Shown here: positions 1 to 11,781 of the stretch, one piece after another
Numbering within the stretch: position 1 is the stretch's first letter
How the letters are laid out: each line of letters opens with the position of its first letter
Origin: Monoplex corrugatus
Taxonomy: Eukaryota; Mollusca; Gastropoda; Littorinimorpha; Ranellidae
Length of the DNA stretch: 64,000 nucleotides
Direction: 5' to 3'
NCBI GenBank assembly: GCA_030674185.1
Contig: CM060306.1
Span: 40,669,483 to 40,733,482 of the forward strand
Made by a program: the position numbers and the translations under genes
The notes under the pieces: generated by a model
Database searches by the model: none
Seen by the model: the letters and a program-made list of their open reading frames with translations, nothing else
Told to the model about the DNA's origin: nothing

Positions 1-280
1 CAACCGCAGCAAAAGAAGTAACCAAAAACCTCATCATTCTCGTTATCACAAATTCTGTATACAGCTTTATCTGAAAACGAGAGAAGTCGGCATGGTTAAA
101 CCATTTTGTTTAGAATAACAGCAGGCGCTGACAGGAAAACTATCAGAAGACAGCTCAAGCATTGATTTATTATGACATATGTTTTCACGGCAGCCTTGGC
201 AGGTGGCGAACAAAAAATAATATGCAACATGTGCAGTATTCACCTGTCAATTCGGATTTGGTGTTCCACTCCATCTCTAT

Positions 281-353
281 GGGGCTATCAGCTCAGTTGG
301 TTACAGCACCATGCTGGTATCGCAGGCGTCGTGGCTTCGGTCCTTAGGCAAGC
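281..353 (+). repeat. tRNA-like sequence (SINE head or tRNA pseudogene)
   Basis: The sequence GGGGCTATCAGCTCAGTTGG is followed about 40 nt later by GGCTTCGGTCC. This resembles a tRNA 5' half with pol III A box (AGCTCAGTTGG) and a degenerate B box. The anticodon stem pairs poorly and the B box departs from GGTTCGANTCC, so a working tRNA is unlikely. A tRNA-derived SINE head is my reading. The 400 bases after it hold no recognisable gene. Confidence 0.45.
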
Positions 354-645
354 CACAGTTTCTTTACGACCTTGTAGACACGCACAGGGCTTATGTCCGG
401 GCTTAAAGCTTACGCCATGGCCATTTTGGATCTTTTATTACGTGGCATCGGTGCATACAGAATTTTTTTGCCCAGCGTGGGGACGTTATTCTGAGAAATT
501 GAAACTGAAACCGTATAGCGTAAAAAGTGCGCTGAAAAAAAAAATCCGCTGCCCAGCTGGTAATGTCTCTATATCACGGGGGTTAGTTGGTTCTTTTGAT
601 AGAGCCATGGAGTCAAGATGTGATATCTCGAGACCAGTCCGCATA

Positions 646-740
646 TTAACCCTTTGATTTGGGCACCCTATCTACACCTGCAAAAATTTGACCCTTTGAC
701 TCCCTGGATGCTGGTGGATAGGGTGAGGGAATCAAAAGAT
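646..740. mobile_element. TTAA-flanked MITE, copy 1 (piggyBac-like ends)
   Basis: It starts TTAACCCTTTGATT and continues GCACCCTATCTACACC. The right end read on the other strand is TTTTGATTCCCTCACCCTA, giving imperfect terminal inverted repeats of about 30 bp. Related copies occur at 6749, 26267 and 53998, with half copies at 1013 and 4598. TTAA followed by CCC is typical of piggyBac-superfamily ends, which is the basis for the class assignment. Confidence 0.6.
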
Positions 741-834
741 TACTTTTTTGGTTTGTTAATAATAATATACAATATACAATATTTTATATAGCGCAAAATC
801 TTGATAAAATCAAATCTAAGCGCTAAAACAGATC

Positions 835-874
835 CCACGCACGCACGCACACACACACCACGCACGCACACACA

Positions 875-927
<53 letters not shown>

Positions 928-951
928 CCGCACACGCACACGCACACGCAC
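835..951. repeat. (CA)n/(CACG)n microsatellite
   Basis: Alternating CACG and CA units run for about 115 bases. The apparent ORFs on both strands are His/Thr or Cys/Val repeats and are not genes. Confidence 0.95.
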
Positions 952-1012
952 ACGGCTATAAATGGGGAGAAAGAATAAAAGCAATGGAAAATTATAGAGA
1001 GCATGTTATATG

Positions 1013-1068
1013 TTAGCGTTGTTGACAATACAGGATTCTGATGGACAGAGGCGGGAGTCAAAGAGTTA
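1013..1068. mobile_element. TTAA MITE, right-half fragment (copy 2)
   Basis: The stretch GTTGACAATACAGGATTCTG and the end GGGAGTCAAAGAGTTAA match the right half of the MITE at 6749-6900 (GTTGACAATACAGGGTACTG ... GGAGTCAAAGGATTAA). The left half is missing. Confidence 0.55.
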
Positions 1069-1300
1069 AAAACTGGCCTGTTCGCTGCCTATTTCCATCA
1101 TTTAGGAGGTATCAGTTTAGTGTTTCAGAAATCCCTTCCCTCCCCATCCCGTTTCAAGACCTTGCCAGCGCATATGGTTTTGCACAGGCTCAGGGAATTT
1201 GCTAGATAATTCCTGGCGCATTTGGGTGTGGTGCATATGGAATTGTCCAGGCCTAATGAATCCCTCTTGAACAAACTTCAAACTCTACATCAACTTAAAC
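1067..1300 (+). repeat. Dispersed repeat family A, copy 1
   Basis: The segment contains AAAACTGGCCTGTTCGC, then TTTCAAGACCTTGCCAG, a CAGGCTCAGGGAATTTGC block and CATATGGAATTGTCC. The same blocks in the same order recur at 13330-13615, and the 3' half recurs at 10540-10675. It has no coding potential; class unknown (old SINE or LINE 3' end are both possible). Confidence 0.55.
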
Positions 1301-1799
1301 CGATGGGAGTGAGACAGGGATGGTCGTAGGCACGGAAATGGGTGGGGATGAAACAAAGACGACAGTTAAAATTTTATGCAGGTCGATGTCAGCACGACGG
1401 AGGAGGGAGGATGGTATGGGAAGTTACAAACGTCAACGAACATGAAATATTACGTAATAAAATGGAATGAAATCAAAAGAAAAGAAAACAAAAACTTGAT
1501 AAGACGAAAATATAAAAAAAAGAAGATCGTCACTACCCTTGTCGTTTTCGCCTTTGGTTTTTCGTCTCCTTACCCTTATCTGTGTTATCTATATCATTTT
1601 CGTGATAGTTGAATGAGTGGTCAGACAGATATACAGACAGGCAGACAGACATTTGCTGAGAGACAGACAGATAAAAGGAGCCGAGAAATTTCCGCACATT
1701 TTGAGAACTGATCCATTAAAACAAAAGAAAAAAACAAAAACAACAAAAAACAATATGAGGCTATATTTGTTTTTTTTTAATTATATCACGCACTGTGAA

Positions 1800-1830
<31 letters not shown>

Positions 1831-1890
1831 TCTCTCTCTCACGCACGCACACAAACACACACACACACACACACACGCGCGCGCGCACAC
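1800..1890. repeat. (CT)n then (CA)n/(CG)n microsatellite
   Basis: About 40 bases of CT repeat run into a CA tract with a short GCGCGC core. Bases 1300-1800 and 1890-2270 are AT-rich and show no gene. Confidence 0.9.
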
Positions 1891-2270
1891 ACGAATCATG
1901 CACACTCTTTATGTCAATATTTTATATCATCAAGGAAATTACTAAACTTATACAGATAAAAAAGGCAATAGGTCATATTTTATTGCACGTTTTGCCGCTA
2001 TGTGCGTCAAACAGATTTGCTGCTCAAGGCATAATAACACCAACATCCTGCTTACAGTTTATTACATCCGTTCTCTGTGCCGATTCATCATTTGTAATGG
2101 TAAAAATGTTACTTTCAAGGAAACTCGTATACCGTTCGTTAACTGGCAATAAACGCTTAGTCATGGGGTTGGGTAGATGTTCCTTAAAGCTGCTTTTTTA
2201 TTTCAGTTTAAGTTTCTGAAGAGGGCAATCCGCGTGTGTATCAAATTCCTGACGCCACGGGTTTTCTGTC

Positions 2271-2850
2271 ATGGATAAGATCCAAACTATTCATGGCATA
2301 AGCTGTAAATTGAGACAGGTTGATAAGTTTAAATATATGAGAACGGTCATCTCACCACATATCAGCAGAATCGGCCAAGCTAAAACAGCATTCAAGAAGA
2401 TGAAAAGCGTTCTTACCAATAAATGCCTATCAATTATTATCAGGAAGAGAGTTCTTGGGTGTTGTACAGAATCGGTACTCTTGTACGGTTGTGAGGCGTG
2501 GACAGTCACCACAGAACAAGACTGAAATATGGTTTCTAAGAATGTTGAGAGTTCCATGGACAACAAAGAAGCAAACGAGACAGTGTTGAAGGAGACAAAC
2601 ACAAGAAGAACATTCATAAAGAAGATAAGGAAAAGGCAAGCAACATTTATGCGTCACTTTATGAGACAAGAGAAATTAGAGCACCTAGTCACACCAGGAA
2701 AGCTGGAGGGAAAGAGAGTACCAGGTAGACCCAGGGAGAAAATTTTGGACGGACTTGCAGAGTGGCTGAGGACAGAGACAAGAGACAGATTCGTATGGAG
2801 GGCCATGATCGCCAACGCCATGCGGCAGGGCACATGATGATGATGATGAA
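2271..2850 (+). mobile_element. RTE/Proto2-like LINE, 3' fragment
   Basis: A broken reading frame encodes the C-terminal part of an APE-type LINE polyprotein. The signature ILYGCEAWTV form (here LLYGCEAWTVTT) is followed, after a stop and frame change, by KIRKRQATFMRHFMRQEKLE and GRPREKILDGLAEWL. It ends at 2836 in a short ATGATG microsatellite, the usual 3' tail of this LINE group. The 5' part including the reverse transcriptase core is absent. It matches the better preserved copy at 4885-6732, so it is a 5'-truncated dead insertion. Confidence 0.85.
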
Positions 2851-3504
2851 GCTGTAAGCCTGCACATAAACACTAATCGTTGGCAAGGTCTTAAGATCCT
2901 TTTTAGCGTATGGGTTCTATGTCTATCCCCGTATCAATTTTTCGCTGAAACAATTTACCTTATATTGCAGTGAAAAGGTATCTCCTTGCAGATGTATTCT
3001 ATTCAGAATGGTTTTGAGCATAACTTCATTGGCATGGCTGATCAAACTGATAATGTGGTAGTTCTGGTTGTGTTGGAGGTTTCTTTTAATGGGAAGCATG
3101 GGCATACGCACTTCTGAAAGAAAAAAGACAACTGTAGAATGTCAATCAGCCTTACGATTACGTAGAGAACAAAAATGTAAACAGAAAGTCTTAAGACGCT
3201 CGTTCGTTTATTATTGAGCTGGAAAACGGCAAGAAAAATGCTATCTGTTCTTCGTTATGTGCAGCGATCTTTCATTTGGGTAGTTTATTCTGCATATGTG
3301 CAAAGCGCCCCTCTCGTCTTGCAGTCCCAGGCAACAGGTCTGGTGAGTTGTACGACTAAGCGTACACAAAACAAAACTACTGTCACCTGCTCTGGGAGTA
3401 TAAGATCTTCCCTATGATGAACCTAAATATCTACTTACAGAGCACTGTTCCAGCGAGGGTCACCTATGACCTATGACCTTTCTTGCTCCCAAACCCTCAA
3501 CATG

Positions 3505-3529
3505 TGTGTGTGCATGCGTGCGTGTGTGT

Positions 3530-3628
<99 letters not shown>

Positions 3629-3855
3629 TTTGAGTGTGTGTGTGGTTTATGTATGTGTGTATTATCCCTCAAACGTTTCTGTATCGATTGTGTTGTTTCA
3701 GACCAGGACTGGGAGTTGAGACAATTTTGTAGAGTAAATTTTGTTTGTTTGTTTTTTGTTTTGTTTGTTTGTGTGTTTTTTGTTGTTGTTTTTTGTATGT
3801 TTGTTTTTTTGTTTTTGTTTTTTTGTTTCTGTTTGTTTGTTTTGTTTTTTTTTTG

Positions 3856-3886
<31 letters not shown>

Positions 3887-4115
3887 TGGTTTTTGCTTGT
3901 ACTTGTGTTCGTCTGTTTCTTTGTCTTTACCAATGCAAGGATGACAACTACTCTCCCTGTCTTGGGACTGAGGATGCACTTACTGTGCCGATTAATGCTG
4001 TCTCTGGTACTCATATTCTTTTCTTCTTCTTTTATATACATGTTTTTATTTGGTTTTGTTGTTGTTGTTGTTGTTGTTTTTGTTGTTGTTGTGTTGTTGT
4101 TTGTTTTTCGTTTTG
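3505..4115. repeat. (GT)n microsatellite followed by T-rich (TTTG)n/(TTG)n tract
   Basis: A GT tract of about 120 bases (3505-3627) is followed by TTTG/TTTTG repeats (about 3740-3890) and TTG repeats (about 4055-4105). The long Cys/Val/Phe open frames across this stretch are by-products of the repeats. Bases 2850-3500 show nothing recognisable. Confidence 0.9.
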
Positions 4116-4394
4116 TTTTTTATTAAGCGGTAGGTTTGTTCAGCCAGCGTGGAAGTTCGCTTAAAGGTTGGAGTTTGTTCGAGAGGGATTCATCACACTC
4201 GGCGATTCCATATCCGCCCCATCCAAATCTGCAGCCAGTTATCAGGCACGAGACTCCTTGAACCTGTGCAAAACTCTGTGCCGGCACTGTCAAAGTCTTG
4301 AAATGGGGAGGGGGGAGAGAGGGACCCGCAAAACACTAAACTGTCATCACCAGAATGATGGAGACATCAAGATGGGGGGGGGGCAAACGTGACA

Positions 4395-4475
4395 AGTTGA
4401 CGGCTGGGATTGAACTCGCGATATTAGATCTCGACTCCCACGGCGCGTGAAAGAACCATCAGCCTCGCATGACTC
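4395..4475 (-). repeat. tRNA-like SINE head (minus strand)
   Basis: Read on the minus strand, GCGAGTTCAATCCCAGCCG matches the pol III B box GWTCRANNC. About 40-50 nt upstream is a weak A-box-like GGCTGATGGTTCTTTC. The flanking 4140-4395 segment may be its body. Only the B box is strong. Confidence 0.35.
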
Positions 4476-4597
4476 AAGACAGGAAAAAAAGTGTTAAAAA
4501 TATGCTTCATAGTTGTGCACCCACCCTTCCGCAACATGGCAACACCGCGTGTATGACTCATTCTCACATCTCACTGTAGTGACGTAAAAAATCCCAA

Positions 4598-4632
4598 CTT
4601 AATCCTTTGATTTCCGCACCCTTTCTGCGCCC
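4598..4632. mobile_element. TTAA MITE, left-end fragment (copy 3)
   Basis: CTTAATCCTTTGATTTCC then GCACCCTTTCTGC resembles the MITE left end at 646. It is cut off by the LINE fragment that starts about 4625. Confidence 0.45.
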
Positions 4633-4884
4633 TATTTCACTTTACAGCGAAAACATCATGAGAAACCTAGAGGAAGACCCTGGATTAAAGGTTGGAGGAA
4701 AAATGATAAACAACATTCGTACGCAGATGACACCGTGCTAATTGCAGAAAGTGAAAGGGACCTACAGAACCTTGTGAATATACTTGAAATAGAAAGGAAA
4801 GGTAAGGGGTTGGAACTAAACAGCAGGAAGACTGAAGTCATGGTGATCAGTAAAAAAAAAAACATGAAATCCCCTCATGCAAAA
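4625..4884 (+). mobile_element. RTE/Proto2-like LINE, internal fragment duplicated from 5828-6070
   Basis: This stretch is almost identical to 5828-6070 of the adjacent LINE, covering the region around the YADD motif. The two copies differ by scattered one-base indels (for instance CATTCGTACGC here against CATTCGATACGC there). It breaks off where the second, longer LINE segment begins. Confidence 0.8.
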
Positions 4885-6732
4885 TAACTAAATAAACAAA
4901 GAAATCAGGAATAGATGCAATGAAGCTAAGGAAGCTTGGCTGAAAACAAAATGCAAAGAAATAGAAGACCAACACAAAACGGATCTTCACGGTACGTACA
5001 GACGATTTGAAGAAATTGTCCACATGAAAAATACATGCACATCAATTGGTTGCTTAAAATCGAAAGATGGTATGATTCTCATGGAAAAAGACAAATATCA
5101 GACAGATGGGGAGAGTACATTAAAGACCTTTTTGAAGATGACAGAAACGCAGAACACATTATAAGAAAGAACTTTGAAGGACCACCCATAATGAAAGATG
5201 AAGTTAGAGCAGCATTGAAAAAGATGAAACCAGGAAAAGCCCCAGGACCAGACAACATTACCACAGAGATGATTGAAGCCCTGGAGGAATTTGGTATAGA
5301 AAAAAATAAATCCTCCTAAATGAAATTTACGACACTGGAAAAATCCCCAAAGATATGTCAAAATCAATTTTCCTTGCACTTCCAAAGAAGACAGGGGCTA
5401 TAGAATGCGAACTCCATCGCACGATCAGTTTGATGAGTCATGTAACCAAGATCCTATTAAGAATAATCATGATGAGGACAAGGAATAGAATCAAAAGAGA
5501 AATAGCAGATGAACAGTGCGGATTTGTGGAAGGGAAAGGAACTATTAATGCCATATACATCCTAAGAACTATCATAGAGAGGTCAATCGAGGTGAACAAG
5601 GATTTATATTTATGCTTTGTTGACTATACCAAGACTTTCGATCGGGTAAGACATGAAGAATTGATCAAGCTACTAGAAAGACTCAATATTCATGGAAAAG
5701 ATCTACGAATAATCAGAAATATGTATTGGGAACAAACAGCTGCAATGAGAATAAAAAACGATATAAGCTATTTCCAAAACATCAAAAGAGGAGTCAGACA
5801 GGGTTGTGTTTTGTCACCAGATCTGTTTTCACTTTACAGCGAAAACATCATGAGAAACCTAGAGGAAGACCCTGAATTAAAGGTTGGAGGAAAAATGATA
5901 AACAACATTCGATACGCAGATGACACGTGGTAATTGCAGAAAGTGAAAGGGACCTACAGAACCTTGTGAATATACTTGAAATAGAAAGGAAAGGTAAGGG
6001 GTTGGAACTAAACAGCAGGAAGACTGAAGTCATGGTGATCAGTAAATGACATGAAATCCCCTCATGCAAAAAAACAGCAAACGGCACAACCTTGAGACAG
6101 GTTGATAAGTTTAAATACCTGGAACGATCATTTCACCAGACGGCAGATGCACATCAGAAATAGCCAGCAGAATCGGCCAAGAAAAAAACAACATTCAAGA
6201 AGACGGAAAGCATTCTTACCAACAAATGCCTATCAATTAACATCGGGAAGAGAGTTCTCGAATGTTATATAGAACCAATACTGTTGTACGGTTGCAAGGC
6301 GTGGACAGTCAACAAGCAAAGCCAGAACAAGATTGAGGCAGCCGAGATGTGGTTTCTAAGAAGGATGTTGAGAGTTCCATGGACAGCAAAGGAAACAAAC
6401 GAGACAGTATTGATGGAGGCAGACACAAGTAGATCATTCACAAGGAAGATTAGGAAAAGGCAGGCAACATTCACAGGCCATTTTATGAGGAAAGGGGAAT
6501 TGGAACACCTGGTCACAACGGGAAAGCTGGAGGGAAGGAGAGGTAGACCCAGGGAGAAGATAATAGACGGACTTGCAGAGTGGCTGAAGACAGGGAGGGT
6601 GAAGAGGTGCTTGAGGAAACAAGAGATAGAGACAGATAGAAGTCCATAATCGCCAACGCCATGCTGCAAGGCACCTGATGATGATGATGATGATGATGAT
6701 CCACAACTGATGATGATGATGATGATGATGAT
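4885..6732 (+). mobile_element. RTE/Proto2-like LINE, 5'-truncated, frameshifted
   Basis: Three frames together show a non-LTR reverse transcriptase. The linker and RT start are at 5035-5319 (KPGKAPGPDNITTEMIEAL). The palm is at 5355-5933 (CFVDYTKTFDRVRHEEL, GVRQGCVLSPDLFS, NIRYADDT). The C-terminal domain is at 6284-6649 (CKAWTVNKQSQNKIEAAEMW, then KIRKRQATFTGHFMRK and GRPREKIIDGLAEWLK). The upstream endonuclease is missing. Frameshifts near 5320, 5930 and 6130 make it inactive. It ends in (GAT)n tracts at 6676-6732, the microsatellite tail typical of this group. RNA-templated insertion is inferred from family knowledge. Confidence 0.9.
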
Positions 6733-6748
6733 CCACAACTGCAAAAAC

Positions 6749-6900
6749 TTAACCCTTTGACTCCCTCACCCTCTCCACCAGCTTCCTGCAGAAAGCTGGT
6801 GGAAAAGGGGTGAGGGAGTCAAAGGGTTAAGTTTTTGTTTTGTTAGCATAGTTGACAATACAGGGTACTGGTGGACAGGGTGCAGGAGTCAAAGGATTAA
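6749..6900. mobile_element. TTAA-flanked MITE, copy 4, with internal near-perfect hairpin
   Basis: The element runs from TTAACCCTTTGACTCCC to GGAGTCAAAGGATTAA. Bases 6749-6831 form a near-perfect palindrome around CCAGCTTCCTGCAGAAAGCT, with TTAA at both ends of the hairpin. The rest (TTAGCATAGTTGACAATACA) is shared with copies at 1013, 26267 and 54100. It directly follows the LINE tail. Confidence 0.7.
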
Positions 6901-7718
6901 GGTAGGGTGTCTATGACTTGATGATGGTTCTTGCCCTGATCTCGGACGCGTGTATGCAGTTGTTCGGTTGTTCGGCCCACACTGTGCAGGGATTAGGTTG
7001 CTGCACAGTTTGTGTGGTCCGTCTTTGGTGAGTGGGGGCGAGGATGAAAACCCACACAAATAAAGAAGCAGCTAGCAAACAACCCGGTTTATAAACAGAC
7101 TAAACGGTAAACAAAAAAATAAATAAATAGATAAAATGAATTAATAAAGAAATACATACATACATAAACAAATACATGTATAAATAAAAACAAAAACAAT
7201 ATGATAAACACAAAAATAAAACACTGAAATAACACCCACAAATAACAAAACACAGACATAAAAACTGGCCAGACGGAAACAAATCCATGCATAGGTAATG
7301 CTTTGTAGCATACGTGACCAAAACATCAGCTATGCCATCGTTTATATATCATCAACAAAAAGTTTTCATTTGTGTTGTACTGCGCATTTTACTCGCTTGA
7401 AAGCACGTTTCAGCATCATCGATTACAAAACACAAAGACCCCGCATACAAGTTTATTGTGTCTGTCCTCTATGGCTTTATAGACAGACAAAAAATATTCA
7501 TGAAAATCGCACTACGCTCGTTAATGTTTTTTAACTGAACCGGAAACCATAGGGGAAAAAGAAAAGAAAATGCTTTATCATGGAGCTGAAAGGCGTGTGC
7601 TTGTGTAAAGGGTGCCGGGGAGACGGAAGGGGGGGAGGGGGAGGGGGGAGGACCTGAATAAAAATTCATATGAAACAGAAAAATGAATACACGAGTTAAA
7701 CACATTCAAGCCAAAGCA

Positions 7719-7813
7719 TTTTTATTTTTGACGTGAATTTTTACAAAGTTTATATTTGTCTTCACCATCACACGGTGGCCATATTTTGTAAAAATTCACG
7801 TCAAAAATAAAAA
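7719..7813. repeat. Foldback repeat: perfect 29-bp inverted repeat
   Basis: The left arm 7719-7747 (TTTTTATTTTTGACGTGAAT...) is exactly reverse-complementary to the right arm 7785-7813. A 37-base loop lies between. A single small MITE or hairpin-forming insertion is likely. No ORF is present. Confidence 0.7.
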
Positions 7814-9838
7814 TTCTTCAACATTTCAAACAGAAATTATCAACTACAATCATTCAATTAAAAAAAAAACGCATGAGTACTCACTTTGATGATTACGAGA
7901 TGTCTTGCTGTTGGCTGCCAGCTGAATACATGTACATACAAAATTAAGAAAACGTCAATATTAAACGACTCTTTTCAAAGACAGAAAGTTTTACATGTGC
8001 TTCGTGAGTTTGTTTGTGGGCACACCACAATTCCGATGGTAGCCACTACAGCAGACATCACAACAACTCTCCTCCATTCACTCCAGTCCTGACTTTTCCA
8101 TGCCACTTTATAGACCTTCAAATCACTCATGTTGGTGATGTTGTTCATATAATGGGTGGTCTGCACAGATTTTTTTGGCCTAAACTTTTCCTTAAAAAAA
8201 CTGTTGTCTCTAGGCTTGTGTTGGTGTTGTGGGTTGCATGGCCGATGTGTTTAATTTTTCTTATGTTGATGTCTGCCAGCAGTCACAATCTACACCTGGG
8301 CTTGTCTTTGAATTAAGCACTGTTGTTTTCCATGCTTTGTCAATCATTATGTAATTTCTTTCTTTTATACTGTGGCATCGTTTTCTGTTTTGGGTTTGTC
8401 ATTGCTTTCTGAAAGTGCAGTGCACATGCTGCACAGTGATCCCAACCTTTACTTCCAAAGAAATCATCCAGCTGCGACCGCAAAGACATGAGCCAGTTCC
8501 AAAGATCCTTCTGTCACCTTCTGACTTCATTCATCTTTGCTGACAGGATTTCACCACAGCGCTGATGGACAGCAACGTGTCAGGTGACCTGACTGGCCTT
8601 CACGGCTGGCATAGCGCCTTAGTGACATAAAGTCAAGATGTACTTCGCCCGGACCTAGCAATCCATTACTTCGTCCAGCATCCCCCAACCCCCACGACGT
8701 GAACCTGGGGTGGAGCTTTGGGAGGCTGGATGTACTGGAATAAACAGTGTTCTATTCAACGATTGGCTAAATTACCACTTCCTTTACATACAGGAGGAGA
8801 AAAAAAACTGATTGGTTACCAGTGCCACTGGCCAAACAAAATGGTGGATACCTTATCTGGATTTATTTGCTTTATTTTCCATGTTCTGAAGCCTATTATC
8901 AATGGGGTTTAACACTCTGGTTGCTTTATGATAATGATACTATTACTAATAAAACATAAATGATGATAATTATGACTATGACGATGATAATAGAAAACTA
9001 TCATCATCATCATCATTATTACTATCATTAGACCCGATATATTTTGGCAGACTTCGGTGGAACAACAATGAAATTGTCAGGGTGCAATAAACCCCTTCTG
9101 AACAGATTTCAGGCAAACATTAAACATCCCAAATACTAAATGACAAATAAATATACAAAGTCTGAAAAAAAATACTCAAAAATTAACGGCAATATATCAT
9201 TTAATAATGTTAAGTCTCTAACATCGTGAACCTGCAGTCAAATTTTAGCGGCAGTCTCCTCGTTCAACTAAAATAACAATCATCCGCGTTGCAGACGATA
9301 TCTTGCCTTTAAACCGGAAGTCGAAACGTTTCCCATGACAACAGCATTGCAGTCCCTAAATCCTTTTGCATTGACAGTTTCGTGCAGTCATGTCTGAAGC
9401 GCATAACCACTTACGAAAAATTCAAAGTGTTCTCGTGTTTTCAATATCCACGGGAGAAATGTACGAAGTATTCTTGCACTATTTGCTGTGTCGCAGGCAT
9501 TAGCGTCTTTAGGTTCGCTAGAAGGTCGGTTGGGGCGATAACACACGTCAGGTGCGTGCGCGTATTGGTGACTCTTTCATGCATGAAGCGATTACAATGG
9601 TTTTTTACGGGCTACTAAGCACCGTTACCTGGGACCGTGCCCGCTGAAAGCAACAGGGCTTACGTTTGACCCGTTTGGGTTTACTTTTGAATTATATTAG
9701 TCAGTTTGAAACTCACGAAAGATATGACTGCTGACATGAGAACAAAGTAGATCCAGTGTACCTCAGAACAAGAAGGAGAGAGCGAAACGAGCAAGCCTAT
9801 TTCAGTGTTGGACATTTCACAGATTTGTGGCAGAGATT
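7814..9838. other. No gene recognised; 5' flank of the four-exon gene
   Basis: The open frames here are short and without known motifs. A weak minus-strand frame at 7975-8166 ends in WKSQDWSEWRRVVV, which could be the extreme 3' end of a LINE but is too short to call. A (TCATCA)n-rich patch lies near 9000. The promoter and 5' UTR of the gene starting at 9839 must be in the right part, but I see no clear TATA box. Confidence 0.5.
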
Positions 9839-10084
9839 ATGGCGGCCCAGCAGATGTTTGAACCCCGAATCCTGTACGGTCAGGGAAAGAGAGCTGTGAC
9901 GATATTGACAGAGGATGGGTGTGTGTACCCTATCATCGCCCACGACGCGAAAAATGATCGGGTGCGTCACGCTTCAGCACCACAACATGCGCGCATCCAA
10001 CGTGGAGAGAGACCCATGCACAAGAGTACCCTGACACTGGCTAAACCTCCCTGGAATGCCGATTACACCACAACTAATAACCAG
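9839..10084 (+). CDS. Uncharacterised gene, exon 1 (start codon)
   Basis: ATG at 9839 (context AGATTATGGCGG) opens 82 codons and ends TTAATAACCAG-type at the donor CAG|GTAAAT. The in-frame GTG at 9827 is not a plausible eukaryotic start. The frame would read on only 13 codons past the donor before a stop, which supports splicing. Confidence 0.8.
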
Positions 10085-10923
10085 GTAAATTTGTCACAAT
10101 ACCTACAATTTACCATATGTTGAACTTGTTACAGCGTTGTCATGTTTTGTTATTACCATGTTGTTGAATAGTTTTTTGGTCATGTGTTGTTTACATGCTG
10201 CTACTGTGTTGTTGTTGACTTTATAGTGTGGTCACGTGTTGTTACCCTTTTGTTGTTTTTGTTGGATGATTTAGTGTGGACATGTGTTGTTTATTCCTGT
10301 ATGGTTGTTGATATTTATAGTGTGGTCATATGTTGTTACTACTGTGTTGTTGTTGAATAGGATGATAGTGTAGTTTATATGTTGTTACTGTAGTGGTGAT
10401 GTTGAATAGTTACAGTATGGTCATATGTTGATCATTACTAGTATGGTGATGTTGAATAGTTATTATGGTCGATATGTTATTACTATTGTGTTGTTGTCGG
10501 TTGCTTTTTTCCTTTAGTTGTTATTGTTATTATTGCCAACACTGTAGCACATAGAGCTTAGTGCAGGCTTAGGGACTTTGCCAAATAATTTTTGCAACAG
10601 GGCTGAAGTACGTATGGAATTGTCTCTGAGTGTGATGAATCCTTGTTAAACAGTCTCCTAAACTCTTGTCATTGGTGTTGTTATTAATTGTTATTGTTTT
10701 GTTATTGCTTTCTATTGTCATTGTTGATGTTGTCATTGTTGTCATCATCATCATTGTTTTTATGATCGTTTGGTGTTGTTAGTCCTTGCTATTGTTGTTG
10801 TTACTATCATTGTTGTCACTGTTTTTGATTGTTATTGAAGCTCTTGTTTGTTGTTAATTCAGACTGCATGAAGAGAAGAGAGACAGAATGTGTGTGTGCC
10901 TGTTTGTGTGTGTGTGTGTGTGT

Positions 10924-10977
<54 letters not shown>

Positions 10978-11713
10978 GTGTGTGTGTGGTGTGTAGAGAG
11001 TGAGGAGAGAGAGAGAGATAAAAAGCATCATTAGTGAATATATGAATAACATTAATAACAGCCACACAGGTATTGTTTGTTTAAATAATAGTTGGCTGGT
11101 TTGTTGGTTTGTATGTATTTTGTTTTGTTATGGTGTTGGTTTACTCATAAATTAAAATAGAATAAGAAGAAAATGCTAGATATGAGAAATGACTGATAAT
11201 TTCTTGTCAGCAGGGGTTTAATCTTACAGACAAAATAGTTGTGATGTCAGTGTTTCGAATTGTTTGTGATGTGATAGACATTGGCTGTCATTTTCTGAAA
11301 ATGTTATAATGCCAACAAACCTTTTACATATATGGTAATAGTTATAGTGTGATCTTCTTTTATCCTCTTCCGTTCACCCATTTGCTATCAGGACATTGTC
11401 AGATTAAAGGCCATTTCTTGTTCTTGTTTTGCTACTATTCCTGTTGCTGCTTCTTTAGTACTTACTAAATTGTTCATCTGCTATTGCTATTATTATTACC
11501 ACTGCCGCCATCACTGATAATTAGTTCTAGTATATCATCAATGATGAAGGACTGTCCCGTTGATTTGACTGATGAGTGTAGACAGGTTGTTTATCGCCTC
11601 GCATTAATCTTTATGTGGAATACTATCAATCCTGTTATGTGGGATACCATTCACACTTTTGCTACGAGTACTTTTTCTACTACTTGTACTACTTCTGATC
11701 TCTCTCTCTCTCT

Positions 11714-11781
<68 letters not shown>

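Noticed and set aside
172..657. 161-codon plus-strand open frame near the left edge
   Set aside because: It runs through the tRNA-like SINE head, has no known motif and low-complexity composition. Chance frame.
3460..4164. Long open frames of about 140-220 codons on both strands
   Set aside because: They translate GT, TTTG and TTG repeats (Cys/Val, Phe/Val or His/Thr/Lys strings).
7975..8166. Minus-strand frame ending WKSQDWSEWRRVVV, possible LINE end
   Set aside because: Too short and without a second motif or tail.
9382..9618. 78-codon plus-strand frame upstream of the four-exon gene
   Set aside because: Cys-rich but without a consistent domain pattern. It could be 5' UTR or promoter, no support as an exon.
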